A stretch of 64,000 bases of DNA. Origin: a virus. Of the stretch, positions 15,948 through 24,056 are shown piece after piece. The stretch spans positions 1-64,000 of the IMG/VR virus record IMGVR_UViG_3300035698_001735; one strand, given 5' to 3'. Each line of letters opens with the position of its first letter. Position 1 is the first letter of the stretch. Both the position numbers and the translations under genes were made by a program. Under the pieces are notes generated by a model. That model was not told where the DNA came from. It worked only from the letters and a program-made list of their open reading frames with translations, and did not search any database.

Positions 15948-15976
15948 ATAATAGCAACTATAAACGAGAAAAGCAA
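15948..15976 (-). promoter_or_regulatory. Sigma70-type promoter for rIIA
   Basis: Minus strand: TTGCTT, 17 bp, TATTAT. The -35 box overlaps the stem of the terminator for the gene upstream. Confidence 0.65.
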
Positions 15977-16006
15977 GCTCTAGTTTGACACTAGGCTTGC
16001 TTTTTT
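15969..16006. terminator. Bidirectional intrinsic terminator
   Basis: Stem AAAAGCAAGC paired with GCTTGCTTTT, extended inwards by TAG/CTA, with T-runs on both strands. It closes the leftward operon ending at 16041 and insulates rIIA. Confidence 0.8.
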
Positions 16007-16040
16007 GTTTTTAATTCAAGTGTTCACGACACCTTTAATC

Positions 16041-16358
16041 CTAGCTGTCTATCCAGGTTCCTGCGATATCTTCTTCTGTTATGACAATTTCTCTGCCTGC
16101 TTGGCCGCATTGGCCTGCTTTTTTGACCCACTGGCTATAACGTTCGGGTGAACCCCAAGCCTCGTTTGGCAGATTGTTGTAGCACCACTTTACCCACGCA
16201 GCTAAGTTGCGTTGATTTGTTGCGTCTGCTCTACTCACTGCTTCGTGTAAATCGTTGCAAAGAACAGCTTTCATAAAGCCACCTGGCTCAATGCCGAGTC
16301 TAACATATCGCTCCATGCCTGCTGCCATGTACTCTACTGGACAATCTTTAAAATCCAT
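16041..16358 (-). CDS. Phage conserved protein of unknown function
   Basis: 105 residues. It belongs to a family seen in many tailed phages, recognised by the start MDFKDCPVEYM, by GIEPGGFMKAVLCNDL near residue 23 and by a Trp-rich NEAWGSPERY segment near residue 65. Role unknown. It is the last gene before a terminator and is 13 bp from the membrane gene upstream. Confidence 0.78.
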   Translation of the reverse strand: MDFKDCPVEYMAAGMERYVRLGIEPGGFMKAVLCNDLHEAVSRADATNQRNLAAWVKWCYNNLPNEAWGSPERYSQWVKKAGQCGQAGREIVITEEDIAGTWIDS

Positions 16359-16371
16359 TGTGCTTCTCCCG

Positions 16372-16962
16372 TTACCAACTAAATGTGATGAATGATGATA
16401 CTATTGTTATACCTGCAAATACAAACCAATGAACAACTGCTGCACTACCTCGATCACTGGCGGTATAATCGCTTGTATAAAAAACTTCTTTGACAGTTTT
16501 ACCATCCCGCGTTGTCGATACAACTTTCTTGTCAGTTTTGCAGGCCATCTTTCGGAATGACCAAGTCCATATAATCATTGCAATGCAAAAGAATGAACTA
16601 CCTAATACAATATGTACCGCCATTTCTCCGAATAAATGCCAGACGATTAACACTATAGCTATCTTGCCAACTTTTGAATCAGCAAATCCGTTGATTTCCT
16701 CACCAAGTTCGTGCGCAGCGCCACCAATAGCTTTGCCGACGGCTTCTCCAATGTCGACGTATTTCATTACGTCTTCTGGTGTAGCTGAGGATAGACCGCC
16801 GCCGCCGATATTTTTATCAATTGTTTCTGCTGTCTGTAATACTAGCTGAGCACGCTGTACATCCGTGAGCCCGTGAGTTTTGATATCCTGCGCTTCAACG
16901 CAGGTACTCATCAGGACTATAAGGAATCCCACTATAAGTACGCCAAGAAATTTACCTATCAT
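16372..16962 (-). CDS. Exported multi-pass membrane protein, unknown function
   Basis: 196 residues. The N-terminal 24 residues read as a signal sequence (hydrophobic core then STCVEAQ). A Gly-rich helical region follows, then three hydrophobic segments near residues 103-120, 122-136 and 175-195. The charged loop between the last two faces the other side of the membrane. No known family recognised. Confidence 0.72.
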   Translation of the reverse strand: MIGKFLGVLIVGFLIVLMSTCVEAQDIKTHGLTDVQRAQLVLQTAETIDKNIGGGGLSSATPEDVMKYVDIGEAVGKAIGGAAHELGEEINGFADSKVGKIAIVLIVWHLFGEMAVHIVLGSSFFCIAMIIWTWSFRKMACKTDKKVVSTTRDGKTVKEVFYTSDYTASDRGSAAVVHWFVFAGITIVSSFITFSW

Positions 16963-16993
16963 AATAATTACTCTCTCTGTGTGTGGTTAATGT

Positions 16994-17158
16994 TTATGCG
17001 AATGTGCCAGGTAACGCAGCAGCCCAGTTAATGAATCTGCTTTCGTCGTCGAGTAGTACAACTCCTACTAAAAAGAAAACTAACGCGCCGCCCCATTCTC
17101 TTGACCGAATAAGCATAAACGCAATAACAATGGCAGCAATGCCTAATAACGACATCAT
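16994..17158 (-). CDS. 54-residue membrane protein
   Basis: A short frame (MMSLLGIAAIVIAFMLIRSR at the start) with two hydrophobic segments (about 3-17 and 25-37) separated by RSREWGG, ending LPGTFA. AGGAG lies upstream of the ATG pair at 17158 and the promoter at 17195 directly precedes it. It opens the operon that continues with the 16372 membrane gene. Confidence 0.75.
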   Translation of the reverse strand: MMSLLGIAAIVIAFMLIRSREWGGALVFFLVGVVLLDDESRFINWAAALPGTFA

Positions 17159-17194
17159 TGTGTGCTACTCCTCTACGTAAGTGTTTAAAAATAT

Positions 17195-17223
17195 ATTATA
17201 GCAACAACACACGACAAGGTCAA
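17195..17223 (-). promoter_or_regulatory. Sigma70-type promoter
   Basis: Minus strand: TTGACC, 17 bp, TATAAT, followed by TTTTTAAACACTTACG, which echoes the AACACTTAC block downstream of the conserved early promoters. Confidence 0.7.
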
Positions 17224-17231
17224 GCACTAAA

Positions 17232-18125
17232 TTAATCCTCGTATTCTTCTTTACGAGCCTTGTAAACCTTGTTAATTGCAGAGTGAAGGAATCGCATAGT
17301 AGTTTGATCGTCGTCCTGTGAACCCTGTCCGCACTGCGGCATCCACGGCTTTCGCAAAGAGTCCATTTGCATAGAAACTATAGATAAGTCGGCGAACGGC
17401 GGCAGCACTTCATTAAGTCGATCGACGTCAACCTTGCCGTCGTGATGGCATCCTTTAATTATATTAGCTAGTTCAGAGACGCAATGATTACTAATGTAGT
17501 GCATTAAGTCCAATTCTCTAATTCTTGATTCCCAGTGAAATTTTTCCACTAATTGGTCTATTTCTTTTTCTACGAGTGCTGCTTGATAAGCTGGACTGTT
17601 GCAGATTGTTAATTTATCAAACGATTTAGATATCATGCTAGCAGCACTGGTTATACGTTTATAACCTTTAATTCGGCGCCCGGCAAGTTCATCCCATACC
17701 TTACCGTGTATGTGAATTATGCCAATCTGTAAAGAAGTTGCTGCCTGGCTACCCCACATAATCCTGCCGCCTGTAGTTAATCGGTTTTGGCTTATTAAAG
17801 TTTGTATGTTATCTAGATCCAACTTACTAGGGTCAACTTCTTGCTGGTGGTATTTGTTCTCGCCTTCTGCCATAGGTAGGACAACTTCACGTAATGTCGA
17901 CATAATGTATTGAGTGTTCCAGTCTTCTACTATATCCTCAATGCGGCCGTACTCGTCGTACTTACCCCTGAACGGAAGGAACATTGGCTGCCATATATCC
18001 GTGTGATAAACTGACCCTCCTGACGAAGAGGGGCTTGCGTTTTGAACAACCAGTAAGCCGACAATGTCGTCCGTGGCCGTAATAGCTACGTTTGATATCC
18101 CGCATGTTGAATTCCAGCAACCCAT
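17232..18125 (-). CDS. Phage conserved protein with MGCWN..CG N-terminus
   Basis: 297 residues. The start MGCWNSTCGISN with two Cys and the following NVAITATDDIVGLLV are typical of a protein family found in large tailed phages, of unknown function. The rest is predicted soluble, with a His/Cys-bearing stretch (MHYISNHCVSELANIIKGCHH near residue 202). It lies 6 bp downstream of the next gene in the leftward run. Confidence 0.8.
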   Translation of the reverse strand: MGCWNSTCGISNVAITATDDIVGLLVVQNASPSSSGGSVYHTDIWQPMFLPFRGKYDEYGRIEDIVEDWNTQYIMSTLREVVLPMAEGENKYHQQEVDPSKLDLDNIQTLISQNRLTTGGRIMWGSQAATSLQIGIIHIHGKVWDELAGRRIKGYKRITSAASMISKSFDKLTICNSPAYQAALVEKEIDQLVEKFHWESRIRELDLMHYISNHCVSELANIIKGCHHDGKVDVDRLNEVLPPFADLSIVSMQMDSLRKPWMPQCGQGSQDDDQTTMRFLHSAINKVYKARKEEYED

Positions 18126-18131
18126 TTTACT

Positions 18132-18401
18132 TTACTCCTCGGTGAATTCTACAATGTCAAAGTCCCAACAGTCGTCGAAACTTACTATGAATGTTTTTTC
18201 TGAATCAACGTCCAGTACTTCAACTAGCCGTTTGTCTAAGTCGCGGGTAGTAATTACTCCTATGCCTTCGTAGTCTCCCGGACCAGGGTATGTTTGTCCT
18301 ACTATTGCTCCGCTTACTGGCTTTCCGTTCTCGTCTAACATTACGTTAACGCGAAATTTGCAAGCCCAGTGTTCGCCGGACGGTATGTCTTCAATATTCA
18401 T
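18132..18401 (-). CDS. Unknown 89-residue protein
   Basis: A small acidic protein rich in beta strands (FRVNVMLDENGKPVSGAIVGQTY). AGGAG precedes the ATG. Stops 6 bp before the MGCWN-family gene. No motif recognised. Confidence 0.7.
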   Translation of the reverse strand: MNIEDIPSGEHWACKFRVNVMLDENGKPVSGAIVGQTYPGPGDYEGIGVITTRDLDKRLVEVLDVDSEKTFIVSFDDCWDFDIVEFTEE

Positions 18402-18428
18402 AGTTACTCCTGTTTGTAGTTAATAGTT

Positions 18429-18782
18429 TTATTCTAAGTCTTGAATATCCGCAATTGCGTTTTGTACAGCAGTTACCCAATTCAGCGCTGCCTGCTCTTT
18501 AAGCACTATACCGTGTTCCTGGATGTCAACTCCTTTGACTAGAATATTATATGCTTTTTTAATACGCTTCCACATGCCGTCTGTACTCAAGCTGTAGGGA
18601 GTCCATGTTTTAACATAGAAAGTTATGTTGACTCCGAAGTCGGTCTCTGCATCAACCTCTATCCAAGTATCAACGGCATGATCTTCACAAGTGCAGTCAC
18701 ATTCAATATGATAAATCTTTGCGTTATCTAAACTGCTGGATTCCGAAATACCGCTTGCTGGCGTCTGAGCTTTGATATTCAT
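18429..18782 (-). CDS. Unknown 117-residue protein
   Basis: Contains HIECDCTCEDHAVDTWIEV near residue 26, a CxCxC cluster with His that could bind metal, then a beta-rich middle and a helical C-terminus. A similar layout occurs in small host-derived phage proteins of unknown role. AGGAG precedes the ATG. Confidence 0.7.
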   Translation of the reverse strand: MNIKAQTPASGISESSSLDNAKIYHIECDCTCEDHAVDTWIEVDAETDFGVNITFYVKTWTPYSLSTDGMWKRIKKAYNILVKGVDIQEHGIVLKEQAALNWVTAVQNAIADIQDLE

Positions 18783-18813
18783 AGTTACTCCTTTGTTGCA
18801 AATATATATGCTC

Positions 18814-19074
18814 TTATATCTTCGCGAGCACCTTTAGTGGCCCTGGCATGTTGGACCACGCATAGTTTAATGAACGAAGTGCTTTAACTAGTGATGCAGT
18901 CGACCGTCGACCAATGCCGCCTTTAATGAAGACCTCGTCGGCACCATATGTAACCCATCGAGTGTAGAAAACTGAAGGACGAACAAGATACTTGTAACTT
19001 TTAATTGTAAGAGTATGAACACCTTCGTCGGTTTGGACCTCGTATTGTCCTGCTTTTACCATTAGCAAGCGCAT
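18814..19074 (-). CDS. Unknown 86-residue protein
   Basis: A basic, mostly beta protein (MRLLMVKAGQYEVQTDEGVH at the start) without recognised motif. Its ATG overlaps the stop of the next upstream gene by 1 bp, so it is translationally coupled. Confidence 0.66.
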   Translation of the reverse strand: MRLLMVKAGQYEVQTDEGVHTLTIKSYKYLVRPSVFYTRWVTYGADEVFIKGGIGRRSTASLVKALRSLNYAWSNMPGPLKVLAKI

Positions 19075-19340
19075 TATTCTAATCCGCTAATATTAAATGA
19101 TTTGCCCTTCTCGAAGTGCTCTGCTGCTCTACCGCTATAATAAAACATCTTGTTGCATTGTGTGCATTGATAGCGATGCAAGTCGATGTCATTGGTTGTT
19201 GACTCAACACCTCCGTCTATCCACTCTGACTCGTCTAATTCAAAGCCGCCCAATTCGTATTCTTCTCGATCAAAGTCAGGTCGATCGTGCCAGTATCCGG
19301 CTACTTCTCTTGTATGAGTACAAGTTTTAGGATCTTTCAT
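19074..19340 (-). CDS. Small putative zinc-binding protein
   Basis: 88 residues with CTHTREVAGYWHDRP at residues 6-20 and CTQCNKMFYY near residue 60, giving CxH and CxxC ligands in the pattern of a zinc finger, with a strongly acidic middle. Overlaps its neighbours at both ends (1 and 4 bp). Confidence 0.7.
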   Translation of the reverse strand: MKDPKTCTHTREVAGYWHDRPDFDREEYELGGFELDESEWIDGGVESTTNDIDLHRYQCTQCNKMFYYSGRAAEHFEKGKSFNISGLE

Positions 19341-19765
19341 TTGTTTAGTTTCTCCTGTCTTAGTTTCTCTAAGCTATTTACGTGCTTACAATCCCCGCGG
19401 TATTGATACCCTGGACAAGTACACATCACTACACCATCGTTCACTGTAACTTTGTATGTATTTCCTTTAGAGCCGGGTACTGTATATTCTTCATATGGCG
19501 GAGCAACTTCAACAGCAGCTTCTTTATAGTTAACTGGTGTTCCGTTGACTTCGACTATGCGATGCCGTTGCAGAACTCTAACTGGAAATTTATGTATTGT
19601 AGTAGTAAGTCCAATGCGGTGTTCGCCGTGCCACTTATCACATACAATAGTGCCGGAGTATTCGTTGAACTCTTTTATGTGGTCTTTCGAATGGTAGGCG
19701 TCGCGGTACTGCCACTGTACATTTTCTACCTTAAGTATAACTTTTTGACCAGCGGCTAGTAACAT
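19337..19765 (-). CDS. SWIM-type zinc finger protein
   Basis: 142 residues. The C-terminal region TYKVTVNDGVVMCTCPGYQY followed by CKH matches the SWIM zinc-finger pattern CxC...CxH (Cys at about 117 and 119, CxH at about 127). SWIM fingers bind DNA or proteins. The N-terminal 80 residues form a beta-rich region (VILKVENVQW) of unknown type. Confidence 0.78.
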   Translation of the reverse strand: MLLAAGQKVILKVENVQWQYRDAYHSKDHIKEFNEYSGTIVCDKWHGEHRIGLTTTIHKFPVRVLQRHRIVEVNGTPVNYKEAAVEVAPPYEEYTVPGSKGNTYKVTVNDGVVMCTCPGYQYRGDCKHVNSLEKLRQEKLNK

Positions 19766-19774
19766 TAGCTATCC

Positions 19775-20668
19775 TTATATATGACAGTCGATTACTGAGA
19801 TCCATGCATCGTCCGGCAAGTTATCCCACATGTTCATCCACTGTGTGTACCATTCGTTACGATCAAGTTCGTTACTTGACATGCCGAACCAACCCATTTC
19901 TCCGCGTTGATGCCATCCATTACTATCAAGCATTGCGTAAGAAAGATTCTGCTGCCGACACTGTGTTTCGTAATCTTCGCGTGTGATATCGATCATATCA
20001 TCTACTGCTAGCCATATGTATTCGTCGCGCTCCCACCCGCAGCTTTCTAAAAACTTATGCAACGCTGGCTTTTGATTGTGGTATGTATCGCGTGCTAAAT
20101 CTATGTCGTTGTCTAATTCATCACGCACAGTATGCCATGCATGCCAGTTGTTTTCGATAAGCCACGGACTAATAAGATCAAATTTTTCTAGTTTCTTCTC
20201 AACACCATTAGATAACATAGCTTCTAAGTCAATGTCTGCCTTTAGCGCTTGGTTAACTTTATCGCCATCTCTAGTTATTAACATACCGTCCCATCGCCCG
20301 CCAATAGAATACCAATCCCATTTAGCATTAGGGTTGGTGCGTTTGTATACTCGCGTAATAGAATCATGTTCGTCAACTGTTGCATAGCCGTAAGTAGTGC
20401 CGTCGACGCTCCTTCGATCAGTGCCGCGTGGCACTGTTTCGTACTCGTAGTCCTGTGCCAGGAATTGTAATTCATTTAGCAGAGGTGAGCTACACTGTGC
20501 TAAGTGTTCGTTGTTGCTAGCATGTTCTTTGCGGAATTCAAGCGTGATGTCAATGTCCTGCACAAATTCATCGTCGTGGCCGGTACATTCAAATTCATGG
20601 AACGGAGCTAATTGTGATTTGACGGTTTCGTTGTCTTGTATAGCAGATAGTACTACGAAGTGGGACAT
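19775..20668 (-). CDS. Phage conserved protein (LAPFHEFECTG family)
   Basis: 297 residues. The opening MSHFVVL and the segment LAPFHEFECTGHDDEFVQDI (near residue 20) are the hallmark of a protein family widely found in tailed phages and in some bacteria; a WYSIGGRWDGML segment follows near residue 118. Function unknown. It starts behind its own sigma70-type promoter at 20700-20728. Confidence 0.85.
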   Translation of the reverse strand: MSHFVVLSAIQDNETVKSQLAPFHEFECTGHDDEFVQDIDITLEFRKEHASNNEHLAQCSSPLLNELQFLAQDYEYETVPRGTDRRSVDGTTYGYATVDEHDSITRVYKRTNPNAKWDWYSIGGRWDGMLITRDGDKVNQALKADIDLEAMLSNGVEKKLEKFDLISPWLIENNWHAWHTVRDELDNDIDLARDTYHNQKPALHKFLESCGWERDEYIWLAVDDMIDITREDYETQCRQQNLSYAMLDSNGWHQRGEMGWFGMSSNELDRNEWYTQWMNMWDNLPDDAWISVIDCHI

Positions 20669-20699
20669 AATATTTCCTGTAATTTATTAATGTAAAAAT

Positions 20700-20728
20700 A
20701 GCATAACTTCTGCGTTGTAGTAAGTCAA
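20700..20728 (-). promoter_or_regulatory. Sigma70-type promoter
   Basis: Minus strand: TTGACT, 17 bp, TATGCT, about 30 bp before the ATG at 20668. Confidence 0.58.
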
Positions 20729-20742
20729 CAGGTGTTTGCTAG

Positions 20743-20913
20743 CTAAGTGACTTTACGTTTTACGTCAGCTGGTATCTTAACTCCAACCAGCTTGGAGACT
20801 TCATTTGATACTGCAATAGCTAAGTCGGTATCTACTTCTTTGTGCTGATTCTTTCTCGAGCACCATCCTCTAGCAACAGCACCTAGTATTTCTTCGTAAG
20901 TAGGTTTTTTCAT
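20743..20913 (-). CDS. 56-residue protein of unknown function
   Basis: Starts MKKPTYEEILGAVARGWCSR and ends in a basic VPADVKRK-like segment (IPADVKRKVT). The sequence is a plausible short helical protein of a kind common in phages (YEEIL...ARGWC...K). AGGAG lies 8 bp upstream. Its stop is just before the promoter of the downstream gene. Confidence 0.75.
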   Translation of the reverse strand: MKKPTYEEILGAVARGWCSRKNQHKEVDTDLAIAVSNEVSKLVGVKIPADVKRKVT

Positions 20914-20933
20914 TTAATACTTCTCCTAATCAA

Positions 20934-21188
20934 TTAATGACATTCACACAGTCCGCCGTTATAAGCATAAGGGCCTCGTGGTCCTTGGTGATCTCCACCT
21001 ACATAATGACAACCTTTTTCGCCGTACCAATCCTCGCCGTCCCCACAGCAATCACAAACCTGCACATCGTGATCGTTGTTGTTTGCAATCCATAATAAAA
21101 TAACCTCTGGATCTTCTGAGTATTCAATAGCTTTGATTTGCTCAAGGTTGATAAAGCCTTCACCTTTACATCTAGTACATACTGTCAT
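20934..21188 (-). CDS. Small Cys-rich DnaJ-type zinc-ribbon protein
   Basis: 84 residues beginning MTVCTRCKGEGFI, i.e. a CxxCxGxG knuckle as in DnaJ central domains, with a second CDCCGDGEDW (near residue 44) and a C-terminal CECH. Probably binds two zinc ions. Role unknown; several such proteins are clustered in this region. Confidence 0.78.
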   Translation of the reverse strand: MTVCTRCKGEGFINLEQIKAIEYSEDPEVILLWIANNNDHDVQVCDCCGDGEDWYGEKGCHYVGGDHQGPRGPYAYNGGLCECH

Positions 21189-21199
21189 GTATCACCTGT

Positions 21200-21364
21200 T
21201 TATTTAAGTGTTGCGCTCATTCCGTTCAAACCTGCACCAAAGTAAGAAGGCTTTAATTCAATACCGTTCTTATCAACAAATTTAACTTCGTTTTTTTCAT
21301 ACTGTGTTATTAGCTTATGGCTAAAGTAATAACACACGCCTTTTTCTTTTGTTATTTCTTTCAT
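21200..21364 (-). CDS. 54-residue protein of unknown function
   Basis: Starts MKEITKEKGVCYYFSHKLIT and has a strong ribosome binding site (AAGGAGG). It lies 11 bp downstream of the next gene and 12 bp before the zinc-ribbon gene. Hydrophilic, no recognised motif. Confidence 0.75.
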   Translation of the reverse strand: MKEITKEKGVCYYFSHKLITQYEKNEVKFVDKNGIELKPSYFGAGLNGMSATLK

Positions 21365-21375
21365 ATATTACCTCC

Positions 21376-21564
21376 TTAACTCCAGCCACCAACTAAAGGG
21401 GTGCCTGTTTTAATTATTTGACTTGTAGCTTTTACCGCTTCATTAAATAGTAAAGGATCATTATTCCTGCTATCCGGAAATACTTCCCAGATCATTCCAT
21501 GTCTAGTTTGTACTGTCCAGCTACCATGATCAAAATAAGGTACTTCAAATTCCATATCTTTCAT
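21376..21564 (-). CDS. 62-residue protein of unknown function
   Basis: Small soluble protein with several Trp and a segment HGMIWEVFPDSRNNDPLL. It lies 3 bp downstream of the neighbouring gene in the same direction. No family recognised. Confidence 0.65.
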   Translation of the reverse strand: MKDMEFEVPYFDHGSWTVQTRHGMIWEVFPDSRNNDPLLFNEAVKATSQIIKTGTPLVGGWS

Positions 21565-21567
21565 ATA

Positions 21568-21894
21568 TCACTTGTGCCTGCCGTCACCTTGACAACGCCC
21601 GCACATAACACCACGGCCCCAGTCATCAAGTACATTTCCGGTTGTTGTGCAGCTTCGGCAAGGCTTTGTATTATTCAGCCATCGCCTGTGCTTTTCTTGA
21701 TCAGTTTTGAGTTGCGTCAGCTCTCTTGCTTCGTCGGATATATAGTTAGCGTTAATTACATCCAAGCCAGTAGCTAGCCCGTGATTTTCGTGAGCGCCTT
21801 CGACCCATCCTGCAATAGTATTAATTTGCTCGTCGGTTGCATTTAATTTTGCATCCTCGCACGCTTCTCTTATACATTCATCCCAGTAGTCCAT
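21568..21894 (-). CDS. Zinc-ribbon protein of unknown function
   Basis: 108 residues: a helical N-terminal half and a C-terminal CRSCTTTGN...CGRCQGDGRHK, that is two CxxC knuckles with GxG, similar to DnaJ-type zinc ribbons. Stops 2 bp before the ATG region of the next gene's neighbour, so it belongs to the same operon. Confidence 0.75.
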   Translation of the reverse strand: MDYWDECIREACEDAKLNATDEQINTIAGWVEGAHENHGLATGLDVINANYISDEARELTQLKTDQEKHRRWLNNTKPCRSCTTTGNVLDDWGRGVMCGRCQGDGRHK

Positions 21895-21896
21895 AA

Positions 21897-22136
21897 CTAT
21901 TCCTCTTGTTTAGGAAAGCAGGCCATTCCGCCCTTGCTATCGCCTGCTACAAATACACATTGCATATGCGGTGCTGCTTTTGATGTAAACTCATACACGC
22001 GTAAGTCCGAGCCTGCCGCTTCTAGTCGCCATACTTTGTCACCAGAATCAGTTATAGTGTTGCTATCAAAACGACTGCCGGCATCGCATGCAGTAAGAGC
22101 AAGTGCTGAAAATGCTATTAATATTAATTTTTTCAT
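21897..22136 (-). CDS. Small lipoprotein
   Basis: 79 residues with a lipoprotein signal: MKKLILIAFSALALTAC, where LTAC is the lipobox and Cys17 would be lipidated. The mature part contains MQCVFVAGDSKGGMACF near the C-terminus, a pattern shared by small phage lipoproteins. Such proteins may act in superinfection exclusion, as known for some phage lipoproteins, but nothing here proves it. Confidence 0.8.
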   Translation of the reverse strand: MKKLILIAFSALALTACDAGSRFDSNTITDSGDKVWRLEAAGSDLRVYEFTSKAAPHMQCVFVAGDSKGGMACFPKQEE

Positions 22137-22138
22137 GT

Positions 22139-22366
22139 TTAGTTCTCTTCTAGTAAGTCAGTGGGTATTTTATCGCATGACGCTGCGGCCATTCGACGGA
22201 ACGATTGTGCAAAACAAAGGCCTGTTCTTGAGTCCTTGTGGTAAGTAATGCTTTCTATATTAGTGGCGTTAACTGAGCCGCCTACGTTGTTCTTAAACAT
22301 ATAAAAAATAGCAGAGACAAGCATAATGACGCCAATTAAAGTTACTGCGAATTCGGATTTTGTCAT
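22139..22366 (-). CDS. Single-pass membrane protein, unknown
   Basis: 75 residues with one hydrophobic segment at about residues 7-26. The remainder includes SITYHKDSRTGLCFAQSF and a second Cys in MAAASCDK, the same kind of tail as small phage lipoproteins. It is 2 bp upstream of the lipoprotein gene. Confidence 0.7.
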   Translation of the reverse strand: MTKSEFAVTLIGVIMLVSAIFYMFKNNVGGSVNATNIESITYHKDSRTGLCFAQSFRRMAAASCDKIPTDLLEEN

Positions 22367-22367
22367 A

Positions 22368-22619
22368 TTATTTCTCTCCTGATTTAATAGTTGATAACTC
22401 GTATTCTAGTGCTTTAATGCGAGCCTTAAGTGCAGGCACTGACTGGCCGATATGCGGAGTTAAGCACGCTGGCACTTCCATGCCTAGCTTCTGGAATAAA
22501 TCAGCAAGCTCTGCTGGCTCAGCATCTGAGCAGTCGCCTTCGTAGTTAGCTATTCTTTCTACTTGCTCCATGGTCTTAACATCGTATGCTAAGTCAAATT
22601 CGCGCGGTAAATCTTTCAT
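22368..22619 (-). CDS. Unknown 83-residue protein
   Basis: An acidic helical protein, ending in a coiled-coil-like stretch (ALKARIKALEYELSTIKS). It starts behind the promoter at 22649-22677 and is followed after 1 bp by the membrane gene. Confidence 0.7.
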   Translation of the reverse strand: MKDLPREFDLAYDVKTMEQVERIANYEGDCSDAEPAELADLFQKLGMEVPACLTPHIGQSVPALKARIKALEYELSTIKSGEK

Positions 22620-22648
22620 ATAAAGCCTGTGTGCTAAGTTGTAACAGT

Positions 22649-22677
22649 ATTATAAACTATTGCTAGAATTAACGCAA
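22649..22677 (-). promoter_or_regulatory. Sigma70-type promoter
   Basis: Minus strand: TTGCGT, 17 bp, TATAAT, then ACTGTTACAACTTAGCACAC, a variant of the block downstream of the conserved early promoters. It overlaps the 3' end of the upstream gene. Confidence 0.7.
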
Positions 22678-23328
22678 CTTCTTTCTTGACAGTTGTTCTT
22701 GAAAGATAGGATAGTACTCACCTAAGAACGCGTCGTCCATTATACACTGCTCTGGATCTTGCCAAATATATTCTGCGTGCCCTCTGTCTATGTTTGTGTT
22801 ATCCTTAAGTATTTTCAATAGGCGATGCTTTTCGTAACTGTGTTTTAACAAAGGAAAGTCTTGTTCAAAGAAGCGGTAGTCCCAACTCCAGCACTTAGGT
22901 TCCAGGATAGTGCTAGACATTGTATGTCTGAAATTGTTTGACCGGAAGAACGCATTGCTAACTTCTTCCCACGGACCATTGTAGGAACCACTTCCGCCGG
23001 TGCCGGAGTGCGTTAATGTGTTTCTAAGTGTACCGGAAGTGCTGGCGTTAGATGGTTTATCAAATCGCATCCAGACTCGGCCAGACCACCCAGGGTGGCC
23101 AGTAGGTAGAGTGTTATCTTGCCGAGCCCAGTTTGTTTTGAGACCCGCAGGAGCATAGTGCGAATTAGATACGTTTTCGTTTCTTTGTACCGAAAACGAA
23201 AATCCTACAAGTTTAATTTTTGGATCACGGTCATTTTGAATTATACGAACACAGCACTCTCCTAGTTCAACTAGGCTGTTAGGCTCTTTTCCTGCCTTGT
23301 TAAGAAATTGTTGCTTAAGTTGTGTCAT
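22669..23328 (-). CDS. Unknown 219-residue protein
   Basis: Soluble, with a middle rich in Ser, Gly and Trp (GTGGSGSYNGPWEEVSNAFF near residue 110) and a basic C-terminus. No motif or family recognised. No strong ribosome binding site is seen before the ATG at 23328. Confidence 0.7.
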   Translation of the reverse strand: MTQLKQQFLNKAGKEPNSLVELGECCVRIIQNDRDPKIKLVGFSFSVQRNENVSNSHYAPAGLKTNWARQDNTLPTGHPGWSGRVWMRFDKPSNASTSGTLRNTLTHSGTGGSGSYNGPWEEVSNAFFRSNNFRHTMSSTILEPKCWSWDYRFFEQDFPLLKHSYEKHRLLKILKDNTNIDRGHAEYIWQDPEQCIMDDAFLGEYYPIFQEQLSRKKLR

Positions 23329-23334
23329 AATATC

Positions 23335-23547
23335 TCAATACCGTAAGTGTAAAAATAGACGGTATAACCCATACCCTATCGCTACTAATAAAGTCAGCGG
23401 ATAAAATATGGACATCAAACACGTAAGGACTAGTTCACGATCAGATAATTCTCTGCCGTGTATATCCACAGCAAACTTAAGAATAATTAAATATATAAAG
23501 CAAGCCGGCATCGCCCAGTATAGTGCGATCATTTCTGTGTATGGCAT
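23335..23547 (-). CDS. Two-segment membrane protein
   Basis: 70 residues from the ATG at 23547, preferred over 23577 because GGAGA stands 6 bp upstream. Two hydrophobic segments (about 5-25 and 40-62) with a charged loop DIHGRELSDREL between. It ends 6 bp before the next gene. Function unknown. Confidence 0.7.
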   Translation of the reverse strand: MPYTEMIALYWAMPACFIYLIILKFAVDIHGRELSDRELVLTCLMSIFYPLTLLVAIGYGLYRLFLHLRY

Positions 23548-23548
23548 G

Positions 23549-23860
23549 CTATTTTCTCCTTGGAAGTTTGAATTCACGATGCTTAGTTAGGCACAGCCAT
23601 AATTTATTTTGCGATAGCTTGGCTGAATTAAACAAACTGCCTTCCGCTATTAGGTCTATCAATGCAATGAATATCAAAAGGATACCTATGCCGGCCGATA
23701 CTGGATAAAAAATAGATGAAATTAACACATCGCCGTAATTCTTATTAGACAGGGGCATGGTTGCCTTTTTGTCTATGTTAGGCCACCTTCGAAGTAATAC
23801 CAACGCGGTGATTAACGAAGGCAGCACCCAAAATAATAACACTTTATCTAGTATTGTCAT
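23549..23860 (-). CDS. Two-segment membrane protein
   Basis: 103 residues with hydrophobic segments near residues 5-22 and 50-72 and a basic C-terminal tail. It overlaps the upstream gene by 17 bp and ends 1 bp before the ATG of the next membrane gene, with which it shares layout; perhaps the two form a complex (inference). Confidence 0.7.
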   Translation of the reverse strand: MTILDKVLLFWVLPSLITALVLLRRWPNIDKKATMPLSNKNYGDVLISSIFYPVSAGIGILLIFIALIDLIAEGSLFNSAKLSQNKLWLCLTKHREFKLPRRK

Positions 23861-24056
23861 GATCGTCTTCCTCTTCTATTTCTTCGTCCCACTTTAAGAT
23901 GTGGTAGTCTTGGCCGCGCTTCTCATGCTTTAAGAAGCCTTCTTTGCACAAGTGCTCGATAACTCCTTCGGCAATGGTATTGCTGTTGATCAGTGCTTTT
24001 CTTACTAGATAGCCTGCCACAAACGACAAGATCACCATTAATACTGGGTATTCCAT
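23844..24056 (-). CDS. Single-pass membrane-anchored protein
   Basis: 70 residues: a hydrophobic N-terminus (about 2-18), then a cytoplasmic-type tail with a strongly acidic end (DEEIEEEDDHDN). It overlaps the upstream gene by 1 bp and the downstream gene by 17 bp. Confidence 0.7.
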   Translation of the reverse strand: MEYPVLMVILSFVAGYLVRKALINSNTIAEGVIEHLCKEGFLKHEKRGQDYHILKWDEEIEEEDDHDNTR